Shown here piece by piece: positions 23,570 through 34,439 of a DNA stretch of 64,000 nt; the first letter of the stretch is position 1, and the number at the start of each line of letters is the position of its first letter. The position numbers and the translations under genes were made by a program. The notes under the pieces were generated by a model that saw only the letters and a program-made list of their open reading frames with translations, was not told the origin of the DNA and did no database searches. This stretch comes from Tolypeutes matacus (lineage: Eukaryota; Chordata; Mammalia; Cingulata; Chlamyphoridae), in assembly GCA_026826555.1 (NCBI GenBank), contig JAKSZT010054570.1, forward strand, positions 2,610,959-2,674,958. Reading direction: 5' to 3'.

Positions 23570-24890
23570 TAATTTAACTTTTCAATTCTAAGTATAGATT
23601 CATCTCAATTGTAAGAAATAATATAGAGAAAGCCCTTGTACCCTTTACTCAGTTTCCCCTAATGATAGTATCTTGCAAAACTAGAATATAATAGCACAGG
23701 AAATAGACATTGATTAATCCTTGATCTTATTCAGATTTCCCCAGTTTTACATATACTTGTTTATGTATGTATATATAGTTAGTTCTTTACAATTTTATCA
23801 TATGTGTGGGTACATGTCTCTGCCACCACAGTCAAGATATAGAACTTGTTCCTTTGCCACAAGATCCCTTGTGTTGTCATTTTATAACCTCACCCACCTT
23901 TCTCCCCTGGCATACATTTCTGTTCCCTATCTGTAGTATTTGTATCATGTAAATGGAATCATATAGCATATAACCTTTTTAGATTGGGTTTTTTTTTTCA
24001 CTTAGCAAAATTCTGTTGAGATTTATCCAAGTTATTGCATATATCAGTAATTTGATCCTATTCAGTGCTGAGTAGTATCCCATAGTATGGGTGTGGCACT
24101 CATTGAGAGACGTCCTAGTTTTTTCCAGTGTGGGCTTACTACAAATAAAGCTGCTATGAACATTCATGAACAGGTTTTTGCGTGAACATGCTTTAACTTT
24201 TCTGGGATGAATGCTCAGGAGTACAATTTTCAGGTCACATGGTAATTGCAAGTTTAGTTTTATAGGAAACACTTTCCAAAGCGGCAGTAAAATTTTACAT
24301 TGCTAGTGGAAATGATCCAGTCTCTCCACAGCCTTGACAGCATTTGATGTTGTCATTATTTTATTTTAACCGCTGTTGATCGATAGTGACATCTTTTTGT
24401 AGTTTTAATTTGCATTTTCCTCATGGCTAATGAGGTTAAACATCTTTTCACGTGCTTATACACCATCTAAATATCTTCTCTGGTGAAATATCTCTTCAGG
24501 TTTTTTTGCCCATTTTCTATTTGGATTATTTTTGTATTTTACTTTTCAGCTTTGAGAGTTCTTTACATATTCTATGTAGTAGTCCTTTTTTCAGATGTGT
24601 GGTTTGAATATATTTTATCCCAGTCAGTGGCTTGTCTTTTTATCCTCTTAAAGGCCTTATTGCTGAACAATGTAGTTAATTTTAATGAGATCCACTATAT
24701 CAGTTTTTCCTTTTATGGATTGTGATTTTGGTTTCAAATTTTCACCTAGCCCTAGTTTGATGATTTTCTCCTACGTTTTCTTCTAAAAGTTTTACAGTTG
24801 TACATTTTACATTTAAGTCCATGCTCTATATCAAATTAATTTTTGTAAAAGATGTGAAGTTTGGGTTCTTTTATCTTCCATGGATCTCCA
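23570..24890 (-). repeat. Second L1 3' end, minus strand
   Basis: A new L1 3' UTR starts again: gagaaagcccttgtaccctt, cagatttccccagttttaca, ccaccacagtcaagatatag, aatggaatcatatagcatat, then ORF2 C-terminal blocks aaataaagctgctatgaaca and ttttaatttgcattttcctc. It differs in subfamily from the copy at 22555. Confidence 0.75.
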
Positions 24891-24895
24891 GTTGA

Positions 24896-26131
24896 AATGT
24901 TTTTTGATGAGTAGAAATTTTTAATTTTGGTGAAGTCCAAGTTATCAATTTTTTTGTGGTTAGTAGTTTGTGGGTCTTGACTAAGAAATCTTTGCCTTCC
25001 CTAATGTTGTAAAGATTTTATTTTTGGTTTTCTTCTAAAACTTTTGTAGTTTTAGAGTTATGATCTATTTCTAGTTAATTTTTGTGTTTTGTCTGAAATA
25101 AGGGTGGAGGTTCTTTTTTTCCCATATGGATATCCATTATTCCAGTTCTATTTACTGAAAAAATTATTCTTTCCATATTGAATTACATTGGCACATTTAT
25201 CAAAATCAATCAAGCATATATATGGTGTGGGTCACTTTCTTTCATTCTCTTCCATTGATCTATATACCTATCCATAGGCTAATACCACAATGGTCTTAAT
25301 TACTGTACCTTTATAGTAAGTCTTGAAATCAGATAGTGTGAGTGTTCCAACTTTGTTCTTCTAGTTCAAATTTATCTTAGCTATTTTAGATCTTTTGCAT
25401 TTTTCTATAAACTTTATCATCAGCTTGTCAATTTCTGCCAAAAGCCTTCTGAGATTTTGATTGCATTGAATCTATAGATTAATTGGGGAAGAATGAACAT
25501 ATTAACAATATTGAGTCTTCTGATAAATTAACATGGTATAGCTGTAATTTATTTAGGTATTTAAAATTTTTCTCAGCAATGTTTTACAATTTTCAGAAAT
25601 TTCAATTATACAATATGTCCACTGACTGCTTTTTCTCCTGGTTGTAGATCATATGTTCTTGCTTCTTCATATGTCTAGTAATTTTTTATTGTATCCCAGG
25701 TATTGTGAATGCAACACTGTTGTGTGTTTGGCTTTGGTTGTCTTCCTTTAAAGAGTATTGATTTTTGTTTTGAAAGGGAGTTAAAATTACTTGCAGATCA
25801 GTTTGGTCCTTGTGTGGATTTGTTTAAATTTTTAAGGGAAATTCTAGATTAGCCTTTTCTCTGGGGTTAATTTAGCCTTAGTACAAAGACATGACTTTTC
25901 TGGAGTCTTTACTGAATGCCCCAGTGTTCAACAATGTCTCTTCACTTTAACTGGTTGGAACTTAAACATTTTCCAGCCCTTTGTAAGCTCTACCAATTGT
26001 TCAGCTTATAGCTCCCCATTAGATTTTGTATGGCCTCATGGAATTGCATCCTGTAAATGTATGGCTTACTACTCAGCATCAGATTTTAGGGGACCCTATG
26101 CAGATTTCTGGATCTCTCTTTCTCTCCCCCT
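24896..26131 (-). repeat. Third L1 segment, minus strand
   Basis: At about 24896 the order steps back: the ttttaattttggtgaagtcc and aagaaatctttgcc segment is met a second time after having been passed at 24650-24760. A separate L1 copy therefore begins here. It continues through aaatcagatagtgtgagtg, tgattgcattgaatctata and aacaatattgagtcttctg to 5'-type L1 sequence (ctcctggttgtagatcatat) near 25635. Confidence 0.65.
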
Positions 26132-26156
26132 TCACACACACACACACACACACACA
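26132..26156. repeat. (CA)n microsatellite
   Basis: About 12 CA units. Confidence 0.95.
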
Positions 26157-26181
26157 TACTACATAGAGACAACTGAAATTC

Positions 26182-26875
26182 TCTATTAGTTTGCCAAATG
26201 CTGCCAATGCAAAAATACCAGAAATGGGTTGGCATTTATAATGGGAATTTTATTATGGGAAAATCTTACAGTTCCAAGGCCATGAAATGTCTAAATCAAG
26301 GCACTATCAGAGATGATTTATCACCAAAGGCAGCTACTGGGTGATCCTGGAGTCTTGCCACGTGGTAAGACAAGATGGTGGGTGACTTCTGCCAAGGTTC
26401 CTGCCTTCCCATCAAGGCTCACCATTTCTCAGAGCTCAGCTGTGGGCAATCAAGCATATAGCTTGTCTCTTTCCAGTCCTCCTCTCTCAGCCAAGCCCGG
26501 CTGTGGGTTATCAGGCATATGGCTCCTCTTGAGCTACTCTATGGGCCCAGTCTCTTGGGGTCTTCCTACTCCAACTTCAGCTGCTAGTGATCTTTGAGTC
26601 CTCTCTCCCACAGCAGACTCAAAATGGCAGCTCTCTTTTCTCTGTGTCCCTCTGTGTATTCTCAGTTTGTGTAAGACCCAGCAAGAGGGCGAAGACCCAA
26701 CCTGTGTCATGCCTCACCAACGTAGTCCAATCAGAATCAATCTAATTAAGTGATCTAATCAAGGCCTCTTAACTGCATCTAATCAAAGGCCCCATCTACA
26801 CTGCATTTACATGTACAAGAATGGGTTAGCATAAGAGCATAATTTTCCTGGGTCCACAAAAGACAAACCAGGACA
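26182..26875 (-). mobile_element. 694-bp solo LTR (ERVL/MaLR-like)
   Basis: Minus-strand 5' end TGTCCTGGTTTGTC; 3' end CTAATAGA, one base from the usual CTAATACA. Perfect 5-bp duplication aattc at 26177-26181 and 26876-26880. Shares gaaatgggttggca, gtctaaatcaaggca and tgatcctggagtc with 10321-10866. It contains an internal near-repeat: cagctgtgggcaatcaagcatat and cggctgtgggttatcaggcatat-type units about 60 bp apart, which partly explains its greater length. Confidence 0.75.
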
Positions 26876-26880
26876 AATTC

Positions 26881-27160
26881 CAATCTCTTAGTCTCCTCAA
26901 CTCAGCAAGCCTGCTGTGTATATTTGGGTTCTTCCTTCTTGTACCTCCAGAATGTATCTCCAGGTGGAAAGCTAGGGCAATTATAGGGCTTGCTTTTTTG
27001 TTTCATTTCTTTCACTGTCACAGTTCTGCACTACCTATTTCTAATGTCTGAAAAGAGTTATTTCATATATTTGTTCTTTTTTCCCTAGTTGTTTAAGGAA
27101 TAACAATTAACTGGTACCATTTACTCTGTAATGCCTAAAAACATTTGCAAGTTTAAATTT
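26881..27160 (-). repeat. L1 5'-type remnant, continuing past the LTR
   Basis: cagcaagcctgctgtgtata through ttttccctagttgtttaagg resembles the reverse complement of old L1 5' sequence and continues the element broken by the LTR. Confidence 0.4.
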
Positions 27161-27855
27161 GATTTTAAATCTGCAAATGTATATGTGTATATATATCTAT
27201 CTGATGCCACTTTTTAAATTAAAGCATAATATTTTCATCAGTTTCTTTTTCTTCTAAATTATTTGTATGTTGCTTCATTGACTCCAAGTTTTCATAAAGT
27301 TTTGAGTTTAAAGGAAAATATGCAAAATTTATTTTCTTTAAGGAAATCTTTTTAAAAGCTTTCATTTCTTTTAGGAAGTCTTTTTCAAAACTATGCCCTT
27401 TCTCTGACTTTTGAGCTCTACACCCTTTATATTTGCAGAACATTTTTATAGACTCATGTTGTTATTTCCTATTTGCTCATCCATGAGCACGAAGTGATTC
27501 TGCCCATTTGTTCTGGCTGGGTAAAAGTATGGATGGAGTCTCTTAGCTAATATTCACTACCCATCTGGTTGCTATTATTGTCCTTCTCCCAGGTATTAAT
27601 CTGGAATGTGGTTGATGGTATTTTGCCATCTTTCATCCAGTGTCAATCTATTGGTCTGGGTGAGGATAACTTGGTTATCTTACATGAGAAGTAGAGTTTT
27701 TTCTCTGCATAATCTAATGTAGTTTGTAGTTCTTGTCTTATAAGAAATAGTGTTTGAAACATTGCAAGTGCCATAACACATTTCATCCATGGATTGTTGC
27801 AGTTAAGTCTATTTATTTTATTTTTATTTTTAAATTTTAAGTTCATATGTTTTTC
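27161..27855. other. AT-rich sequence, possibly old L1/HAL1
   Basis: A 74-codon lysine- and glutamate-rich minus-strand frame at 27219-27443 looks like the coiled-coil character of L1 ORF1-type proteins, but I cannot confirm it. No other feature seen. Confidence 0.3.
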
Positions 27856-27859
27856 TTGA

Positions 27860-28800
27860 AGAGGTAACATCTTTAAAAGATTTAAAATTCAAGATAGTCA
27901 AAAAGGCAAAATGAAAAATCTCCCTCTAACACCTGGCCCATAGCTACCTAATATCCTTTTCTGTAGGTAATCAATATAACCAATATATACATAAACATGT
28001 TGCCCCTTCCCTCTTTTGCACAAATGGTACCACACACTACACACTATTGTGTACCTTGATTTTTAAAATATCTATTTGGAGATTTTTCCATATCAATACA
28101 TAAAGAAAAGACTGAGTTTTAACAGTTGTATTGTATTCCATTTTTAAAAAGGATTTATTTATTTTTATTTATTTCTCCCCCCGCCCCCTCATTGTTTTGC
28201 ATTCACTGTCTGCTCTGTGTTCTTCTGTGTCTGCTTGTCTTCTCTTTAGGCAGCACCAGGAACCAATCCTGGGACCTTCCAGAGTGAGAGAGAAGTGCTC
28301 AATCTTTTGTGCCACCTCAGCTCCCTGGTCTGCTGCGTCTCTTATTGTCTCTCCTCTGTGTCTCTTTTTGTTGTGTCACCTTGCTGTGCCAGCTTTCCGC
28401 ACGGGCCAGCACTCTGCGTGAGCCAGCTCTCCACTTGGGCCAGCTTGCCGCGTGAGCCATCCTGCCTTTCACCAGGAGGCCCTGGGAATCAAACCCTGTA
28501 CCTCCTATATGGTACGGGAGCCCAAACGCTTAAGCCACATCTGTTTCCCTGTATTCCATTCTTAATTTAAATATTTTATTTGTCTACCTATTGACATTTA
28601 AATTGCTTCTATTTTTATCAATAATAATGATGTGAATACATAATAAATTTGTCATTTTGCACATATATGAATATACTTGCAGGATATTTAAAGTGTATTT
28701 GTAGGATAAATTCTCAGAAGTGAGTGAATGAATACATGCATTTGTGATTTTCAAATATTGACAGATTACCTTTTGTAGAGAGAATGCCCACTTGCCCTAG
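27860..28800 (-). repeat. Old L1-like remnant, carrying a SINE
   Basis: Reverse-L1-like blocks on both sides of the SINE: tctttaaaagatttaaaatt and ggagatttttccatatcaat on the left, gtaggataaattctcagaag and gacagattaccttttgtaga on the right. Confidence 0.45.
28148..28549 (-). mobile_element. DAS-type SINE, long composite form, minus strand
   Basis: Two tRNA-like units in tandem: one near 28245-28325 (caccaggaaccaatcctggg and the following cctcagctccctggt), and a second ending in taagccacatctgtttccc at 28530-28549. Target duplication tgtattccatttttaa (28132-28147) and tgtattccattcttaa (28550-28565), 15 of 16. The 96- and 91-codon frames across it are incidental. Confidence 0.8.
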
Positions 28801-28989
28801 TTTAATCAGGACATTGTCCCAGTATAATTATTAATAATAACACCTTTTTCTCTTAAAACTGTCTGCTTTATGTGATAAATTTTATGGTTGCCCCTCTCTA
28901 TAGAGGTTCTGCCAATTTGTACACTCTTTTGCTAGCTTGGCTTTTAAAACCATTTATATTCAGAGAACTTTCAAATTTTTATTTCCTCT

Positions 28990-29190
28990 ATTGATATTCA
29001 GACTTTCAAATACAGCTGCCTACTTGGATATCTCACAGAAATCTCAAACGCAACATGTCCAAAATAAACTTTGAATTCTCCCCTATCACCCAACCTGGGT
29101 AATCTTCAGTAAGTGGTGATACTGTACAGGTATTTGTTCAAGTCAGAAAGTTAAGATCCATGCTTGATGCATCCATTTTCTTTACTAGCT
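28990..29190 (+). repeat. L2 LINE fragment
   Basis: ctgcctacttggatatctca, cagaaatctcaaacgcaaca, tgtccaaaataaactttgaa, then ttcagtaagtggtgatactg match the L2 order in plus orientation. Confidence 0.55.
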
Positions 29191-29194
29191 GAGT

Positions 29195-29345
29195 AACTGT
29201 AAGTAAGTCATTATCCTTCCAAGCCTCAGTTTCCTTCCTAGTGAAACTGGGACCATCTTGCCTGGGTCATGGTGAAGCTGTGATGATTAACGAGGTTACA
29301 AATGTGAAAGCACCACTCTCATTTTTTGGAATATATTAGTGGGGC
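29195..29345 (+). repeat. MIR SINE fragment
   Basis: tgagtaactgtaagtaagtc, ccaagcctcagtttccttcc, gtgatgattaacgaggttac and gtgaaagcacc. Confidence 0.65.
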
Positions 29346-29363
29346 AAAATATTAGTTCCTTCT

Positions 29364-29620
29364 TGTGACGGTTAAGTTCATGCATCAACTTGGCTAAGTT
29401 ATTGTGTCCAGTTGTTTGGTCAAGCAAGCACTGGCCTGGTTGTTACTGTAAGGATTTTTCCTGCATTTAAATCATTAGTTAGTTCGTTGATTGCATCTAC
29501 AACTGATGACATCTACAATGAACAAAGGAGATTGCCATCAGCAATGAGAGAAGTCTCATCAAATCATTTGCAGGCCTTAAAGGGAGAACTGATGATTTCA
29601 GCAGTCAGAAACACAAAATG
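29364..29620 (+). mobile_element. LTR fragment (ERVL/MaLR-like), 3'-truncated
   Basis: Begins tgtgacggttaagttcatgc, followed by atcaacttggctaagttat, ggtcaagcaagcactggcct, gagaagtctcatcaaatca and ggccttaaagggagaactga. This is the 5' part of an LTR in plus orientation. It breaks off near cagcagtcagaaac, and no 3' terminus or duplication is seen. Confidence 0.5.
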
Positions 29621-29624
29621 TAAC

Positions 29625-31045
29625 AAAAGTCTTTATTCTGGCTGAAGAATTTATTTTTGAGAAAAGAATTACAGAGGTCTAATAATTAAATTGGACTCAG
29701 CTGAGAATTTAGCACACACCTTTGTTGTAAAGAATAAAATTACACGAAATCTAGGCTGTCCCGGAAAATGTACACCATATGGTCACCATAGATATAGGGG
29801 ACGGGCTACACAAGAAAGCACTTTTTAGATTTGCCAATTTGCCACCTAATTTAAATCAAATACTTGAGTGATGTTAAAGAGGAAAGTCTTTCCTGTGTAC
29901 TGGTAATAATAACAATAATAATAAGCAATACCCTGGCTAGCCCCCTAAAAATTTCAAATTGCTTTTGCATAAATTATCTCATTTGATCCAATCCATATGT
30001 GTAACAACAGTTGCACATACCAAGCTAGAAATGTCAGGACCAATAAAGTTCAAATTCTTTCATACACAACTCCCTGGCCCAGCAAGGCTCTGTTTTTCTC
30101 ACATACATGTGCTCGGTGAACAGAAGAAGACTGACCCAGGGCTATGAGGAGGCTAGAGGTCAGGAGGACAACCCCCCTCCCACTGTCTGGGGACCTTCTC
30201 CAGTTTCAGAGCACCAGGCTGTGTTTCCAGGGACAGGCATCTGCTGGTCTACCCCTTCCCTCTATCCTACTCCCCTCAACTCTAGAAAACTATGGTTTAG
30301 TCCCATGGCCAGGATGCCATGAAATCAAATTTGTTATATTTTTTGAAGGTTGGGGCAAAACCAAGGGAGCATCTTGGAGGCAAGGCTGGATCAGGCAGGG
30401 AAGCAGAAATAACCCAGGCACCGCTGAAGCCAGAATCAAGGGAGGGAGCCACGCTATCAGCTTTGGGTTGAGGAGGCTGGAGCAGGGCTGCTTTATGTAG
30501 GAAAAAAGGCAAGAGGTTAGAAGGGTGAGAGCAGGTGATCTTGGAGTGAAACTTTGACCAAGTTAAGGGAATTAAGGGAGCCATTCTCACAGTGTCTTAG
30601 CTGAGTAGAGCAGGTGGGCTGGCATGCTTAAATGCTGGGGCTTGTATGAAAACAATATAGTCCAAACATGGGTTGGAGTAGGATGGATGGTAGAATCTTC
30701 GTATCTACTCACCGGGCTAGTACATTTAGGAGTTATAAGAGCTGGAAGGGCCTTAGGGATGTCTTGTCTCCTCCTTTTCATGTATTCAAATACCATAACT
30801 GTGCTCTTAATACCCAAATATTTATCTCGAACCACAGCCTCTCATTTGAATGCCTACCTTTGACATCTTTCCCTTGCCTCCACAAATCCTGCTCATCACC
30901 AAGCCCTGCCAATTTTACCCCAATATATATCTGGAGTCTGCCTTCCTTCCTCCATTTTCTCTAACAGTTGACAAGATAAACCACTATCATCCTTCCTGTC
31001 TATTCCTACGGATTTCTAAGTAACCCTCCTCTTCTAGTCTGATCC
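29625..31045. other. Mostly unique sequence
   Basis: No gene recognised. tcaccatatggt-like sequence near 29775 may be a scrap of a DNA transposon. Opposite-strand frames of 118 and 97 codons near 30144-30590 overlap and show no domain. Confidence 0.4.
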
Positions 31046-31462
31046 TTTCTTAGCCATCCCCACAGGTTAGCCTGAATATATTTTATTTTTTAATGTAAAT
31101 TGGGTCATGTCTCTTTTACTCTCAAAACCTTCAGTGGCTTCCCATTGCATATAGGATAAAATTCAAAATTCATAACATTTCTACAAAGTACCAGAAGATT
31201 TGGTACTTGCCCACCACTCTGGCCTCATCTTATGTCACCTTCTCTTTCATTCCACATTCTCCAGCTAGACAGGCTTACTTTATAATTCTCAAATAGCAAG
31301 CCTTTTCTGCCTCAGGGCCTTTGCACATGTGATTTCCTCTTTCTGAAAAATTATTTCCTCCACTCTTTGTCTGGTTAACCCCGACTTAGGCTTCACCAGT
31401 GAGTGAAAACATCACTTTCTCAGAGAGACCTTGCTTAAACCTCATAATCTAAATTACACCAT

Positions 31463-31905
31463 TGTATCAATTAGGGTTCTTTGATTGCAAGCACAGAAAC
31501 AACTGGTTAGCCTAGGAGGAAAGAAAATTAATTGGAACAATATGAGATCATTCAGAGACTCAAAGGGATGCTAAAAAGTAGGCTCAGAAAGGAAAGAGAT
31601 CAGAGATCCAGGGACCCAAATAGCAAGAACTGATAGTCAGTCTGTTTATGGCACTTATCTGCGATGAATCAGATCCAACCTTTCTTATCTTTGCCTCACT
31701 CTAGATAAGATTAAGGTCCAGGGAGAGAGAATCTGACTGACCTATCTCATACTATGTGCCCATCTCTGATGTGGATGGGGAGGGACAGCAGGGAACCTTA
31801 AATAATAGCCCCACGAAAACTACACCCAATGAAGACAGGTAATTTCCCTAAGGCAACAAGAGGAAGGGAGAATGATTGCTGGAATGCAAAATCAGAGTAC
31901 ATGCT
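31463..31905. repeat. LTR-like or other old repeat inserted in L2
   Basis: Starts tgtatcaattagggttcttt and continues gattgcaagcacagaaaca. This resembles the 3' edge of a minus-strand LTR-type mammalian repeat, but I cannot fix the family or the far boundary, and no duplication is clear. Confidence 0.35.
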
Positions 31906-31962
31906 TTCATTGAACCATATTCTCTTCCTTCATAGCCCGAGTCACAATTTGTAATTATGTAG

Positions 31963-32325
31963 TGTGGCAGACAAAAGGGTAAGTATTCTTTTTTCCTTTT
32001 CCTCTACCTTTTCCAGTCCCTCTTGCAGTAAGAAAGAAGCCATGTGATCGATACTGACCAATGTAATGTAAGAAAAATCCATGTGCCTCTTCCAGCCCTG
32101 GTGTCTAAAATCTCCTACAAGATCCTGACTCTTCTGTCCACATGGCTGGGAGCTAAGGACTCCAGAATGGTGGGACCATGATATGAGAGCTTGGATCCTT
32201 GAGTCATCACTTGTTAAAGAACTGTCCAGAATGTAATCAAGAAATAAAATTTTATTGTATTAAGTCCCTGAGACTTTTGGGATTATTTGTTACAGCAGCT
32301 AACATGCATTACCCTGACTATTACA
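31963..32325 (+). mobile_element. 363-bp MaLR-like solo LTR
   Basis: Starts tgtggcagac and ends ccctgactattaca. Near the end it has caagaaataaaattttattg, attaagtccctgagactttt and tgttacagcagctaacatgc, the typical MaLR-type polyadenylation and 3' segment. No clear target duplication. Confidence 0.55.
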
Positions 32326-32539
32326 GACATTTATTTGAGTGGCTATTATTTAACATCTACCTCTTCCACAAGATTATAAACTTCACAAAGCCATGGGCAG
32401 GTCTGTGTCCCTGGCACCTCACATCACGATATTTAATAAATATTTGTTGAGTAAGTGAATTAATTTTTCTAGTTCAAACTTTCTCTCTCTGCTTTAAATA
32501 TATATATTTAAAATCTCCCCTTTATTTATATACTTTGCC

Positions 32540-32950
32540 CACATTATCTTTCCTAGATTTCCTAGATTACCACCAGGCAGTGGGTTCATCAGTAAGAAGT
32601 CTTCCGCCATTCTTCAGGTCTGTCACACCAGTGTCACAAGCTCACTAGAACTTGTTTTACCACATCATGGAAACGTAAGGAACGTGATTGAAATCTAACA
32701 GCAGGTTACCTGTGACTTTGCAATTGCTTCAGTCATTTCTTTGTCTTTAAAATGCCATATAATTGCTAATGTAATTAGTAATGTATACAGAGGGGGCTTC
32801 TGCAATTACTGAGTCCTAAGATCAAGTAATTAATGTTCTGTCAACAAAACAGCAACTGTTTCATTAACAACTGCTTGGATCTGGAAACGAGCATAATCAG
32901 ATGCAGCCAGAGCCACCTAAACATTATCAACTCAGCTGATTTTTTTAGTC
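32540..32950. promoter_or_regulatory. Repeat-free candidate conserved noncoding element D
   Basis: No repeat recognised. Dense in homeodomain-type cores: gctaatgtaattagtaatgt near 32765, aagtaattaatgttctgt near 32824 and ttcattaacaactg near 32861. Also E-box-like gcaggttacctg near 32700. This motif density in repeat-free DNA is typical of developmental enhancers, but conservation cannot be seen from one sequence. Confidence 0.4.
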
Positions 32951-33314
32951 ACTAAAATGTCAACCCCAAAACAGTAAAAGCAATGAAACCTTCAGACTAT
33001 TTTTTTCCAGTTCAAACAAATACATAGATGGATAAATGGATAGATAGTCTGACCAGATAGAACCAAATTGCCTTGGTTTCTTCTTTATCAAAGGCAGGAG
33101 AGTCTCATTCTTAAAAACCACAGGAAACAGAATTTGAGGACTCAGAGAGGACATGTGGATTTTAATTTAGGCTGAGTATGTTTTTCCTGTGTAACCTTAT
33201 AAAAATCATTTGATTGACTGGGCTGCAATTTTCCCATCTGAAAAATGGAGCGAGCGTTCTGAATCTGTGCACTGCAATGTGAAAAGGGAATATCTAAGGA
33301 AAGGTCTATTTGAG

Positions 33315-34009
33315 TGTATTAGTGTTTGCTTTGATAATTCTGTATGATAAACAAACTCCTAAATCTCAGTGTTTTTCAACAACACACCTCTATTCTGGCA
33401 TATGGGTCAGTACATCAGCTGCAGTCAGACTGCAGGCTGGGTTCCAGGCTGCCTCTATGTCTTTTTATCTTTTTTTAGATTTATTTATTTACTTTATTTT
33501 TCTTTATTTATCCCCCCTCCCCCAGATGGTTCTCTCATCTGTCTGTTCATTGTCTGCTCACCTTCTCCAGGAGGTACCAGGAACTAAACCCGGGATCTCT
33601 CATATGAGAGGTGGGTGCCCAACGGCCCAATGGGTGGGGGGCGGCATCTGCCCATCTTCTTTTAGGAGGCACTGGGATCTGAACCCGGGACCTCCCATGT
33701 GGTAGGTGGGTGCTCAACTGGTTGAGCCACATCTGCTTCCCCTTCTATGTCTTTTGATTTTAGGACCCAGGAAAAAGGAACAGTAGAAAGCGGCACCATG
33801 TCCTCCTCCTGGTGGAGGGAAGGAGCACAGAAGCCCAAACCACAGGAGCGCATTTAAAACCCCTCTGCTCAGATATGGTGTTTTCATGTCTGCTCACATT
33901 TCATTGGCCAAACAAATCACATGGCTTAGTGCACCAATAGTGTAGGGAGGGCTACTCCTTTCATGGGGGAGGGAGAGGAGAATGACTTTTGCTCAACAAT
34001 CATACCCCA
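33315..34009 (-). mobile_element. ERVL-type solo LTR (MLT2/LTR16-like), carrying a SINE
   Basis: Plus strand begins tgtattagtgtttgctttga and ends catacccca (TGGGGTATGATTG on the minus strand). Flanks ttgag (33310-33314) and atgag (34010-34014) match at 4 of 5. The SINE at 33466-33743 interrupts ctatgtctttt; without it the LTR is about 400 bp. Confidence 0.6.
33466..33743 (-). mobile_element. DAS-type SINE, dimeric, minus strand
   Basis: Two tRNA-like halves, each with aaacccgggat or gaacccgggac at the B-box position; head tgagccacatctgcttcccc at the right. Target duplication tctatgtctttt at 33454-33465 and 33744-33755, perfect over 12 bp. Confidence 0.85.
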
Positions 34010-34139
34010 ATGAGAAATTATTCTCAACGTCTCAGTTTGTATAAGAAGTCATGAGTTCCTTCTTTTCAGAGAAAAGGGACCGATGGGCCAGCATCATTCT
34101 TTTCCTTTGCACCGTGGCTGCTTGGAAAAGATGGCATCC

Positions 34140-34300
34140 TATTTAGAATAATGCACAGAACACTAAACTGTTAGCTAATTTCGTGACCTTGGAGAAGTCG
34201 TCTCATCTCTCTGGGCTTCAGTTTCTTAACTATTAAAGTATGAGACTTCAACAAGAAAATGTCCAAAGTGCCTTTAGCCTTAAACCTCTAATCGGTGGTA
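34140..34300 (+). repeat. MIR-like ancient SINE
   Basis: gtgaccttggagaagtcgtc, tctctctgggcttcagtttc and ttaactattaaagtatgaga, then caaagtgcctttagcc. Confidence 0.55.
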
Positions 34301-34439
34301 GATTACCTCTTAGAATAGATGCTTAATGCTTTCTGGGGACTAGAGCAGATAGTCAATGACTACTTGTTATTAGAGAACAGCTCAACTCAAAGGAGGCAGA
34401 TGTAAAAGGGACACTGCTCTGCTGGAGAAACGTGTCATG

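Larger units (their letters stand above)
31050..32460 (+). repeat. L2 LINE broken by two later insertions
   Basis: Three collinear L2 pieces: 31050-31460 (cttcagtggcttcccattgc, cctcagggcctttgcacatg, gagagaccttgcttaaacct), 31905-31962 (ctcttccttcatagcccgag, tcacaatttgtaattatg) and 32326-32460 (cacaagattataaacttcac, ggtctgtgtccctggcacct, aataaatatttgttgagtaa). Their order matches L2 once 31465-31900 and 31963-32325 are removed. Confidence 0.7.

Noticed and set aside
23264..24725. Two similar short frames (63 and 80 codons) as duplicated genes
   Set aside because: Their shared peptide comes from the 77-bp duplicated L1 segment read on the non-coding strand.
33310..33705. 131-codon plus-strand frame
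   Set aside because: It crosses an LTR and a nested SINE; no coding signature.
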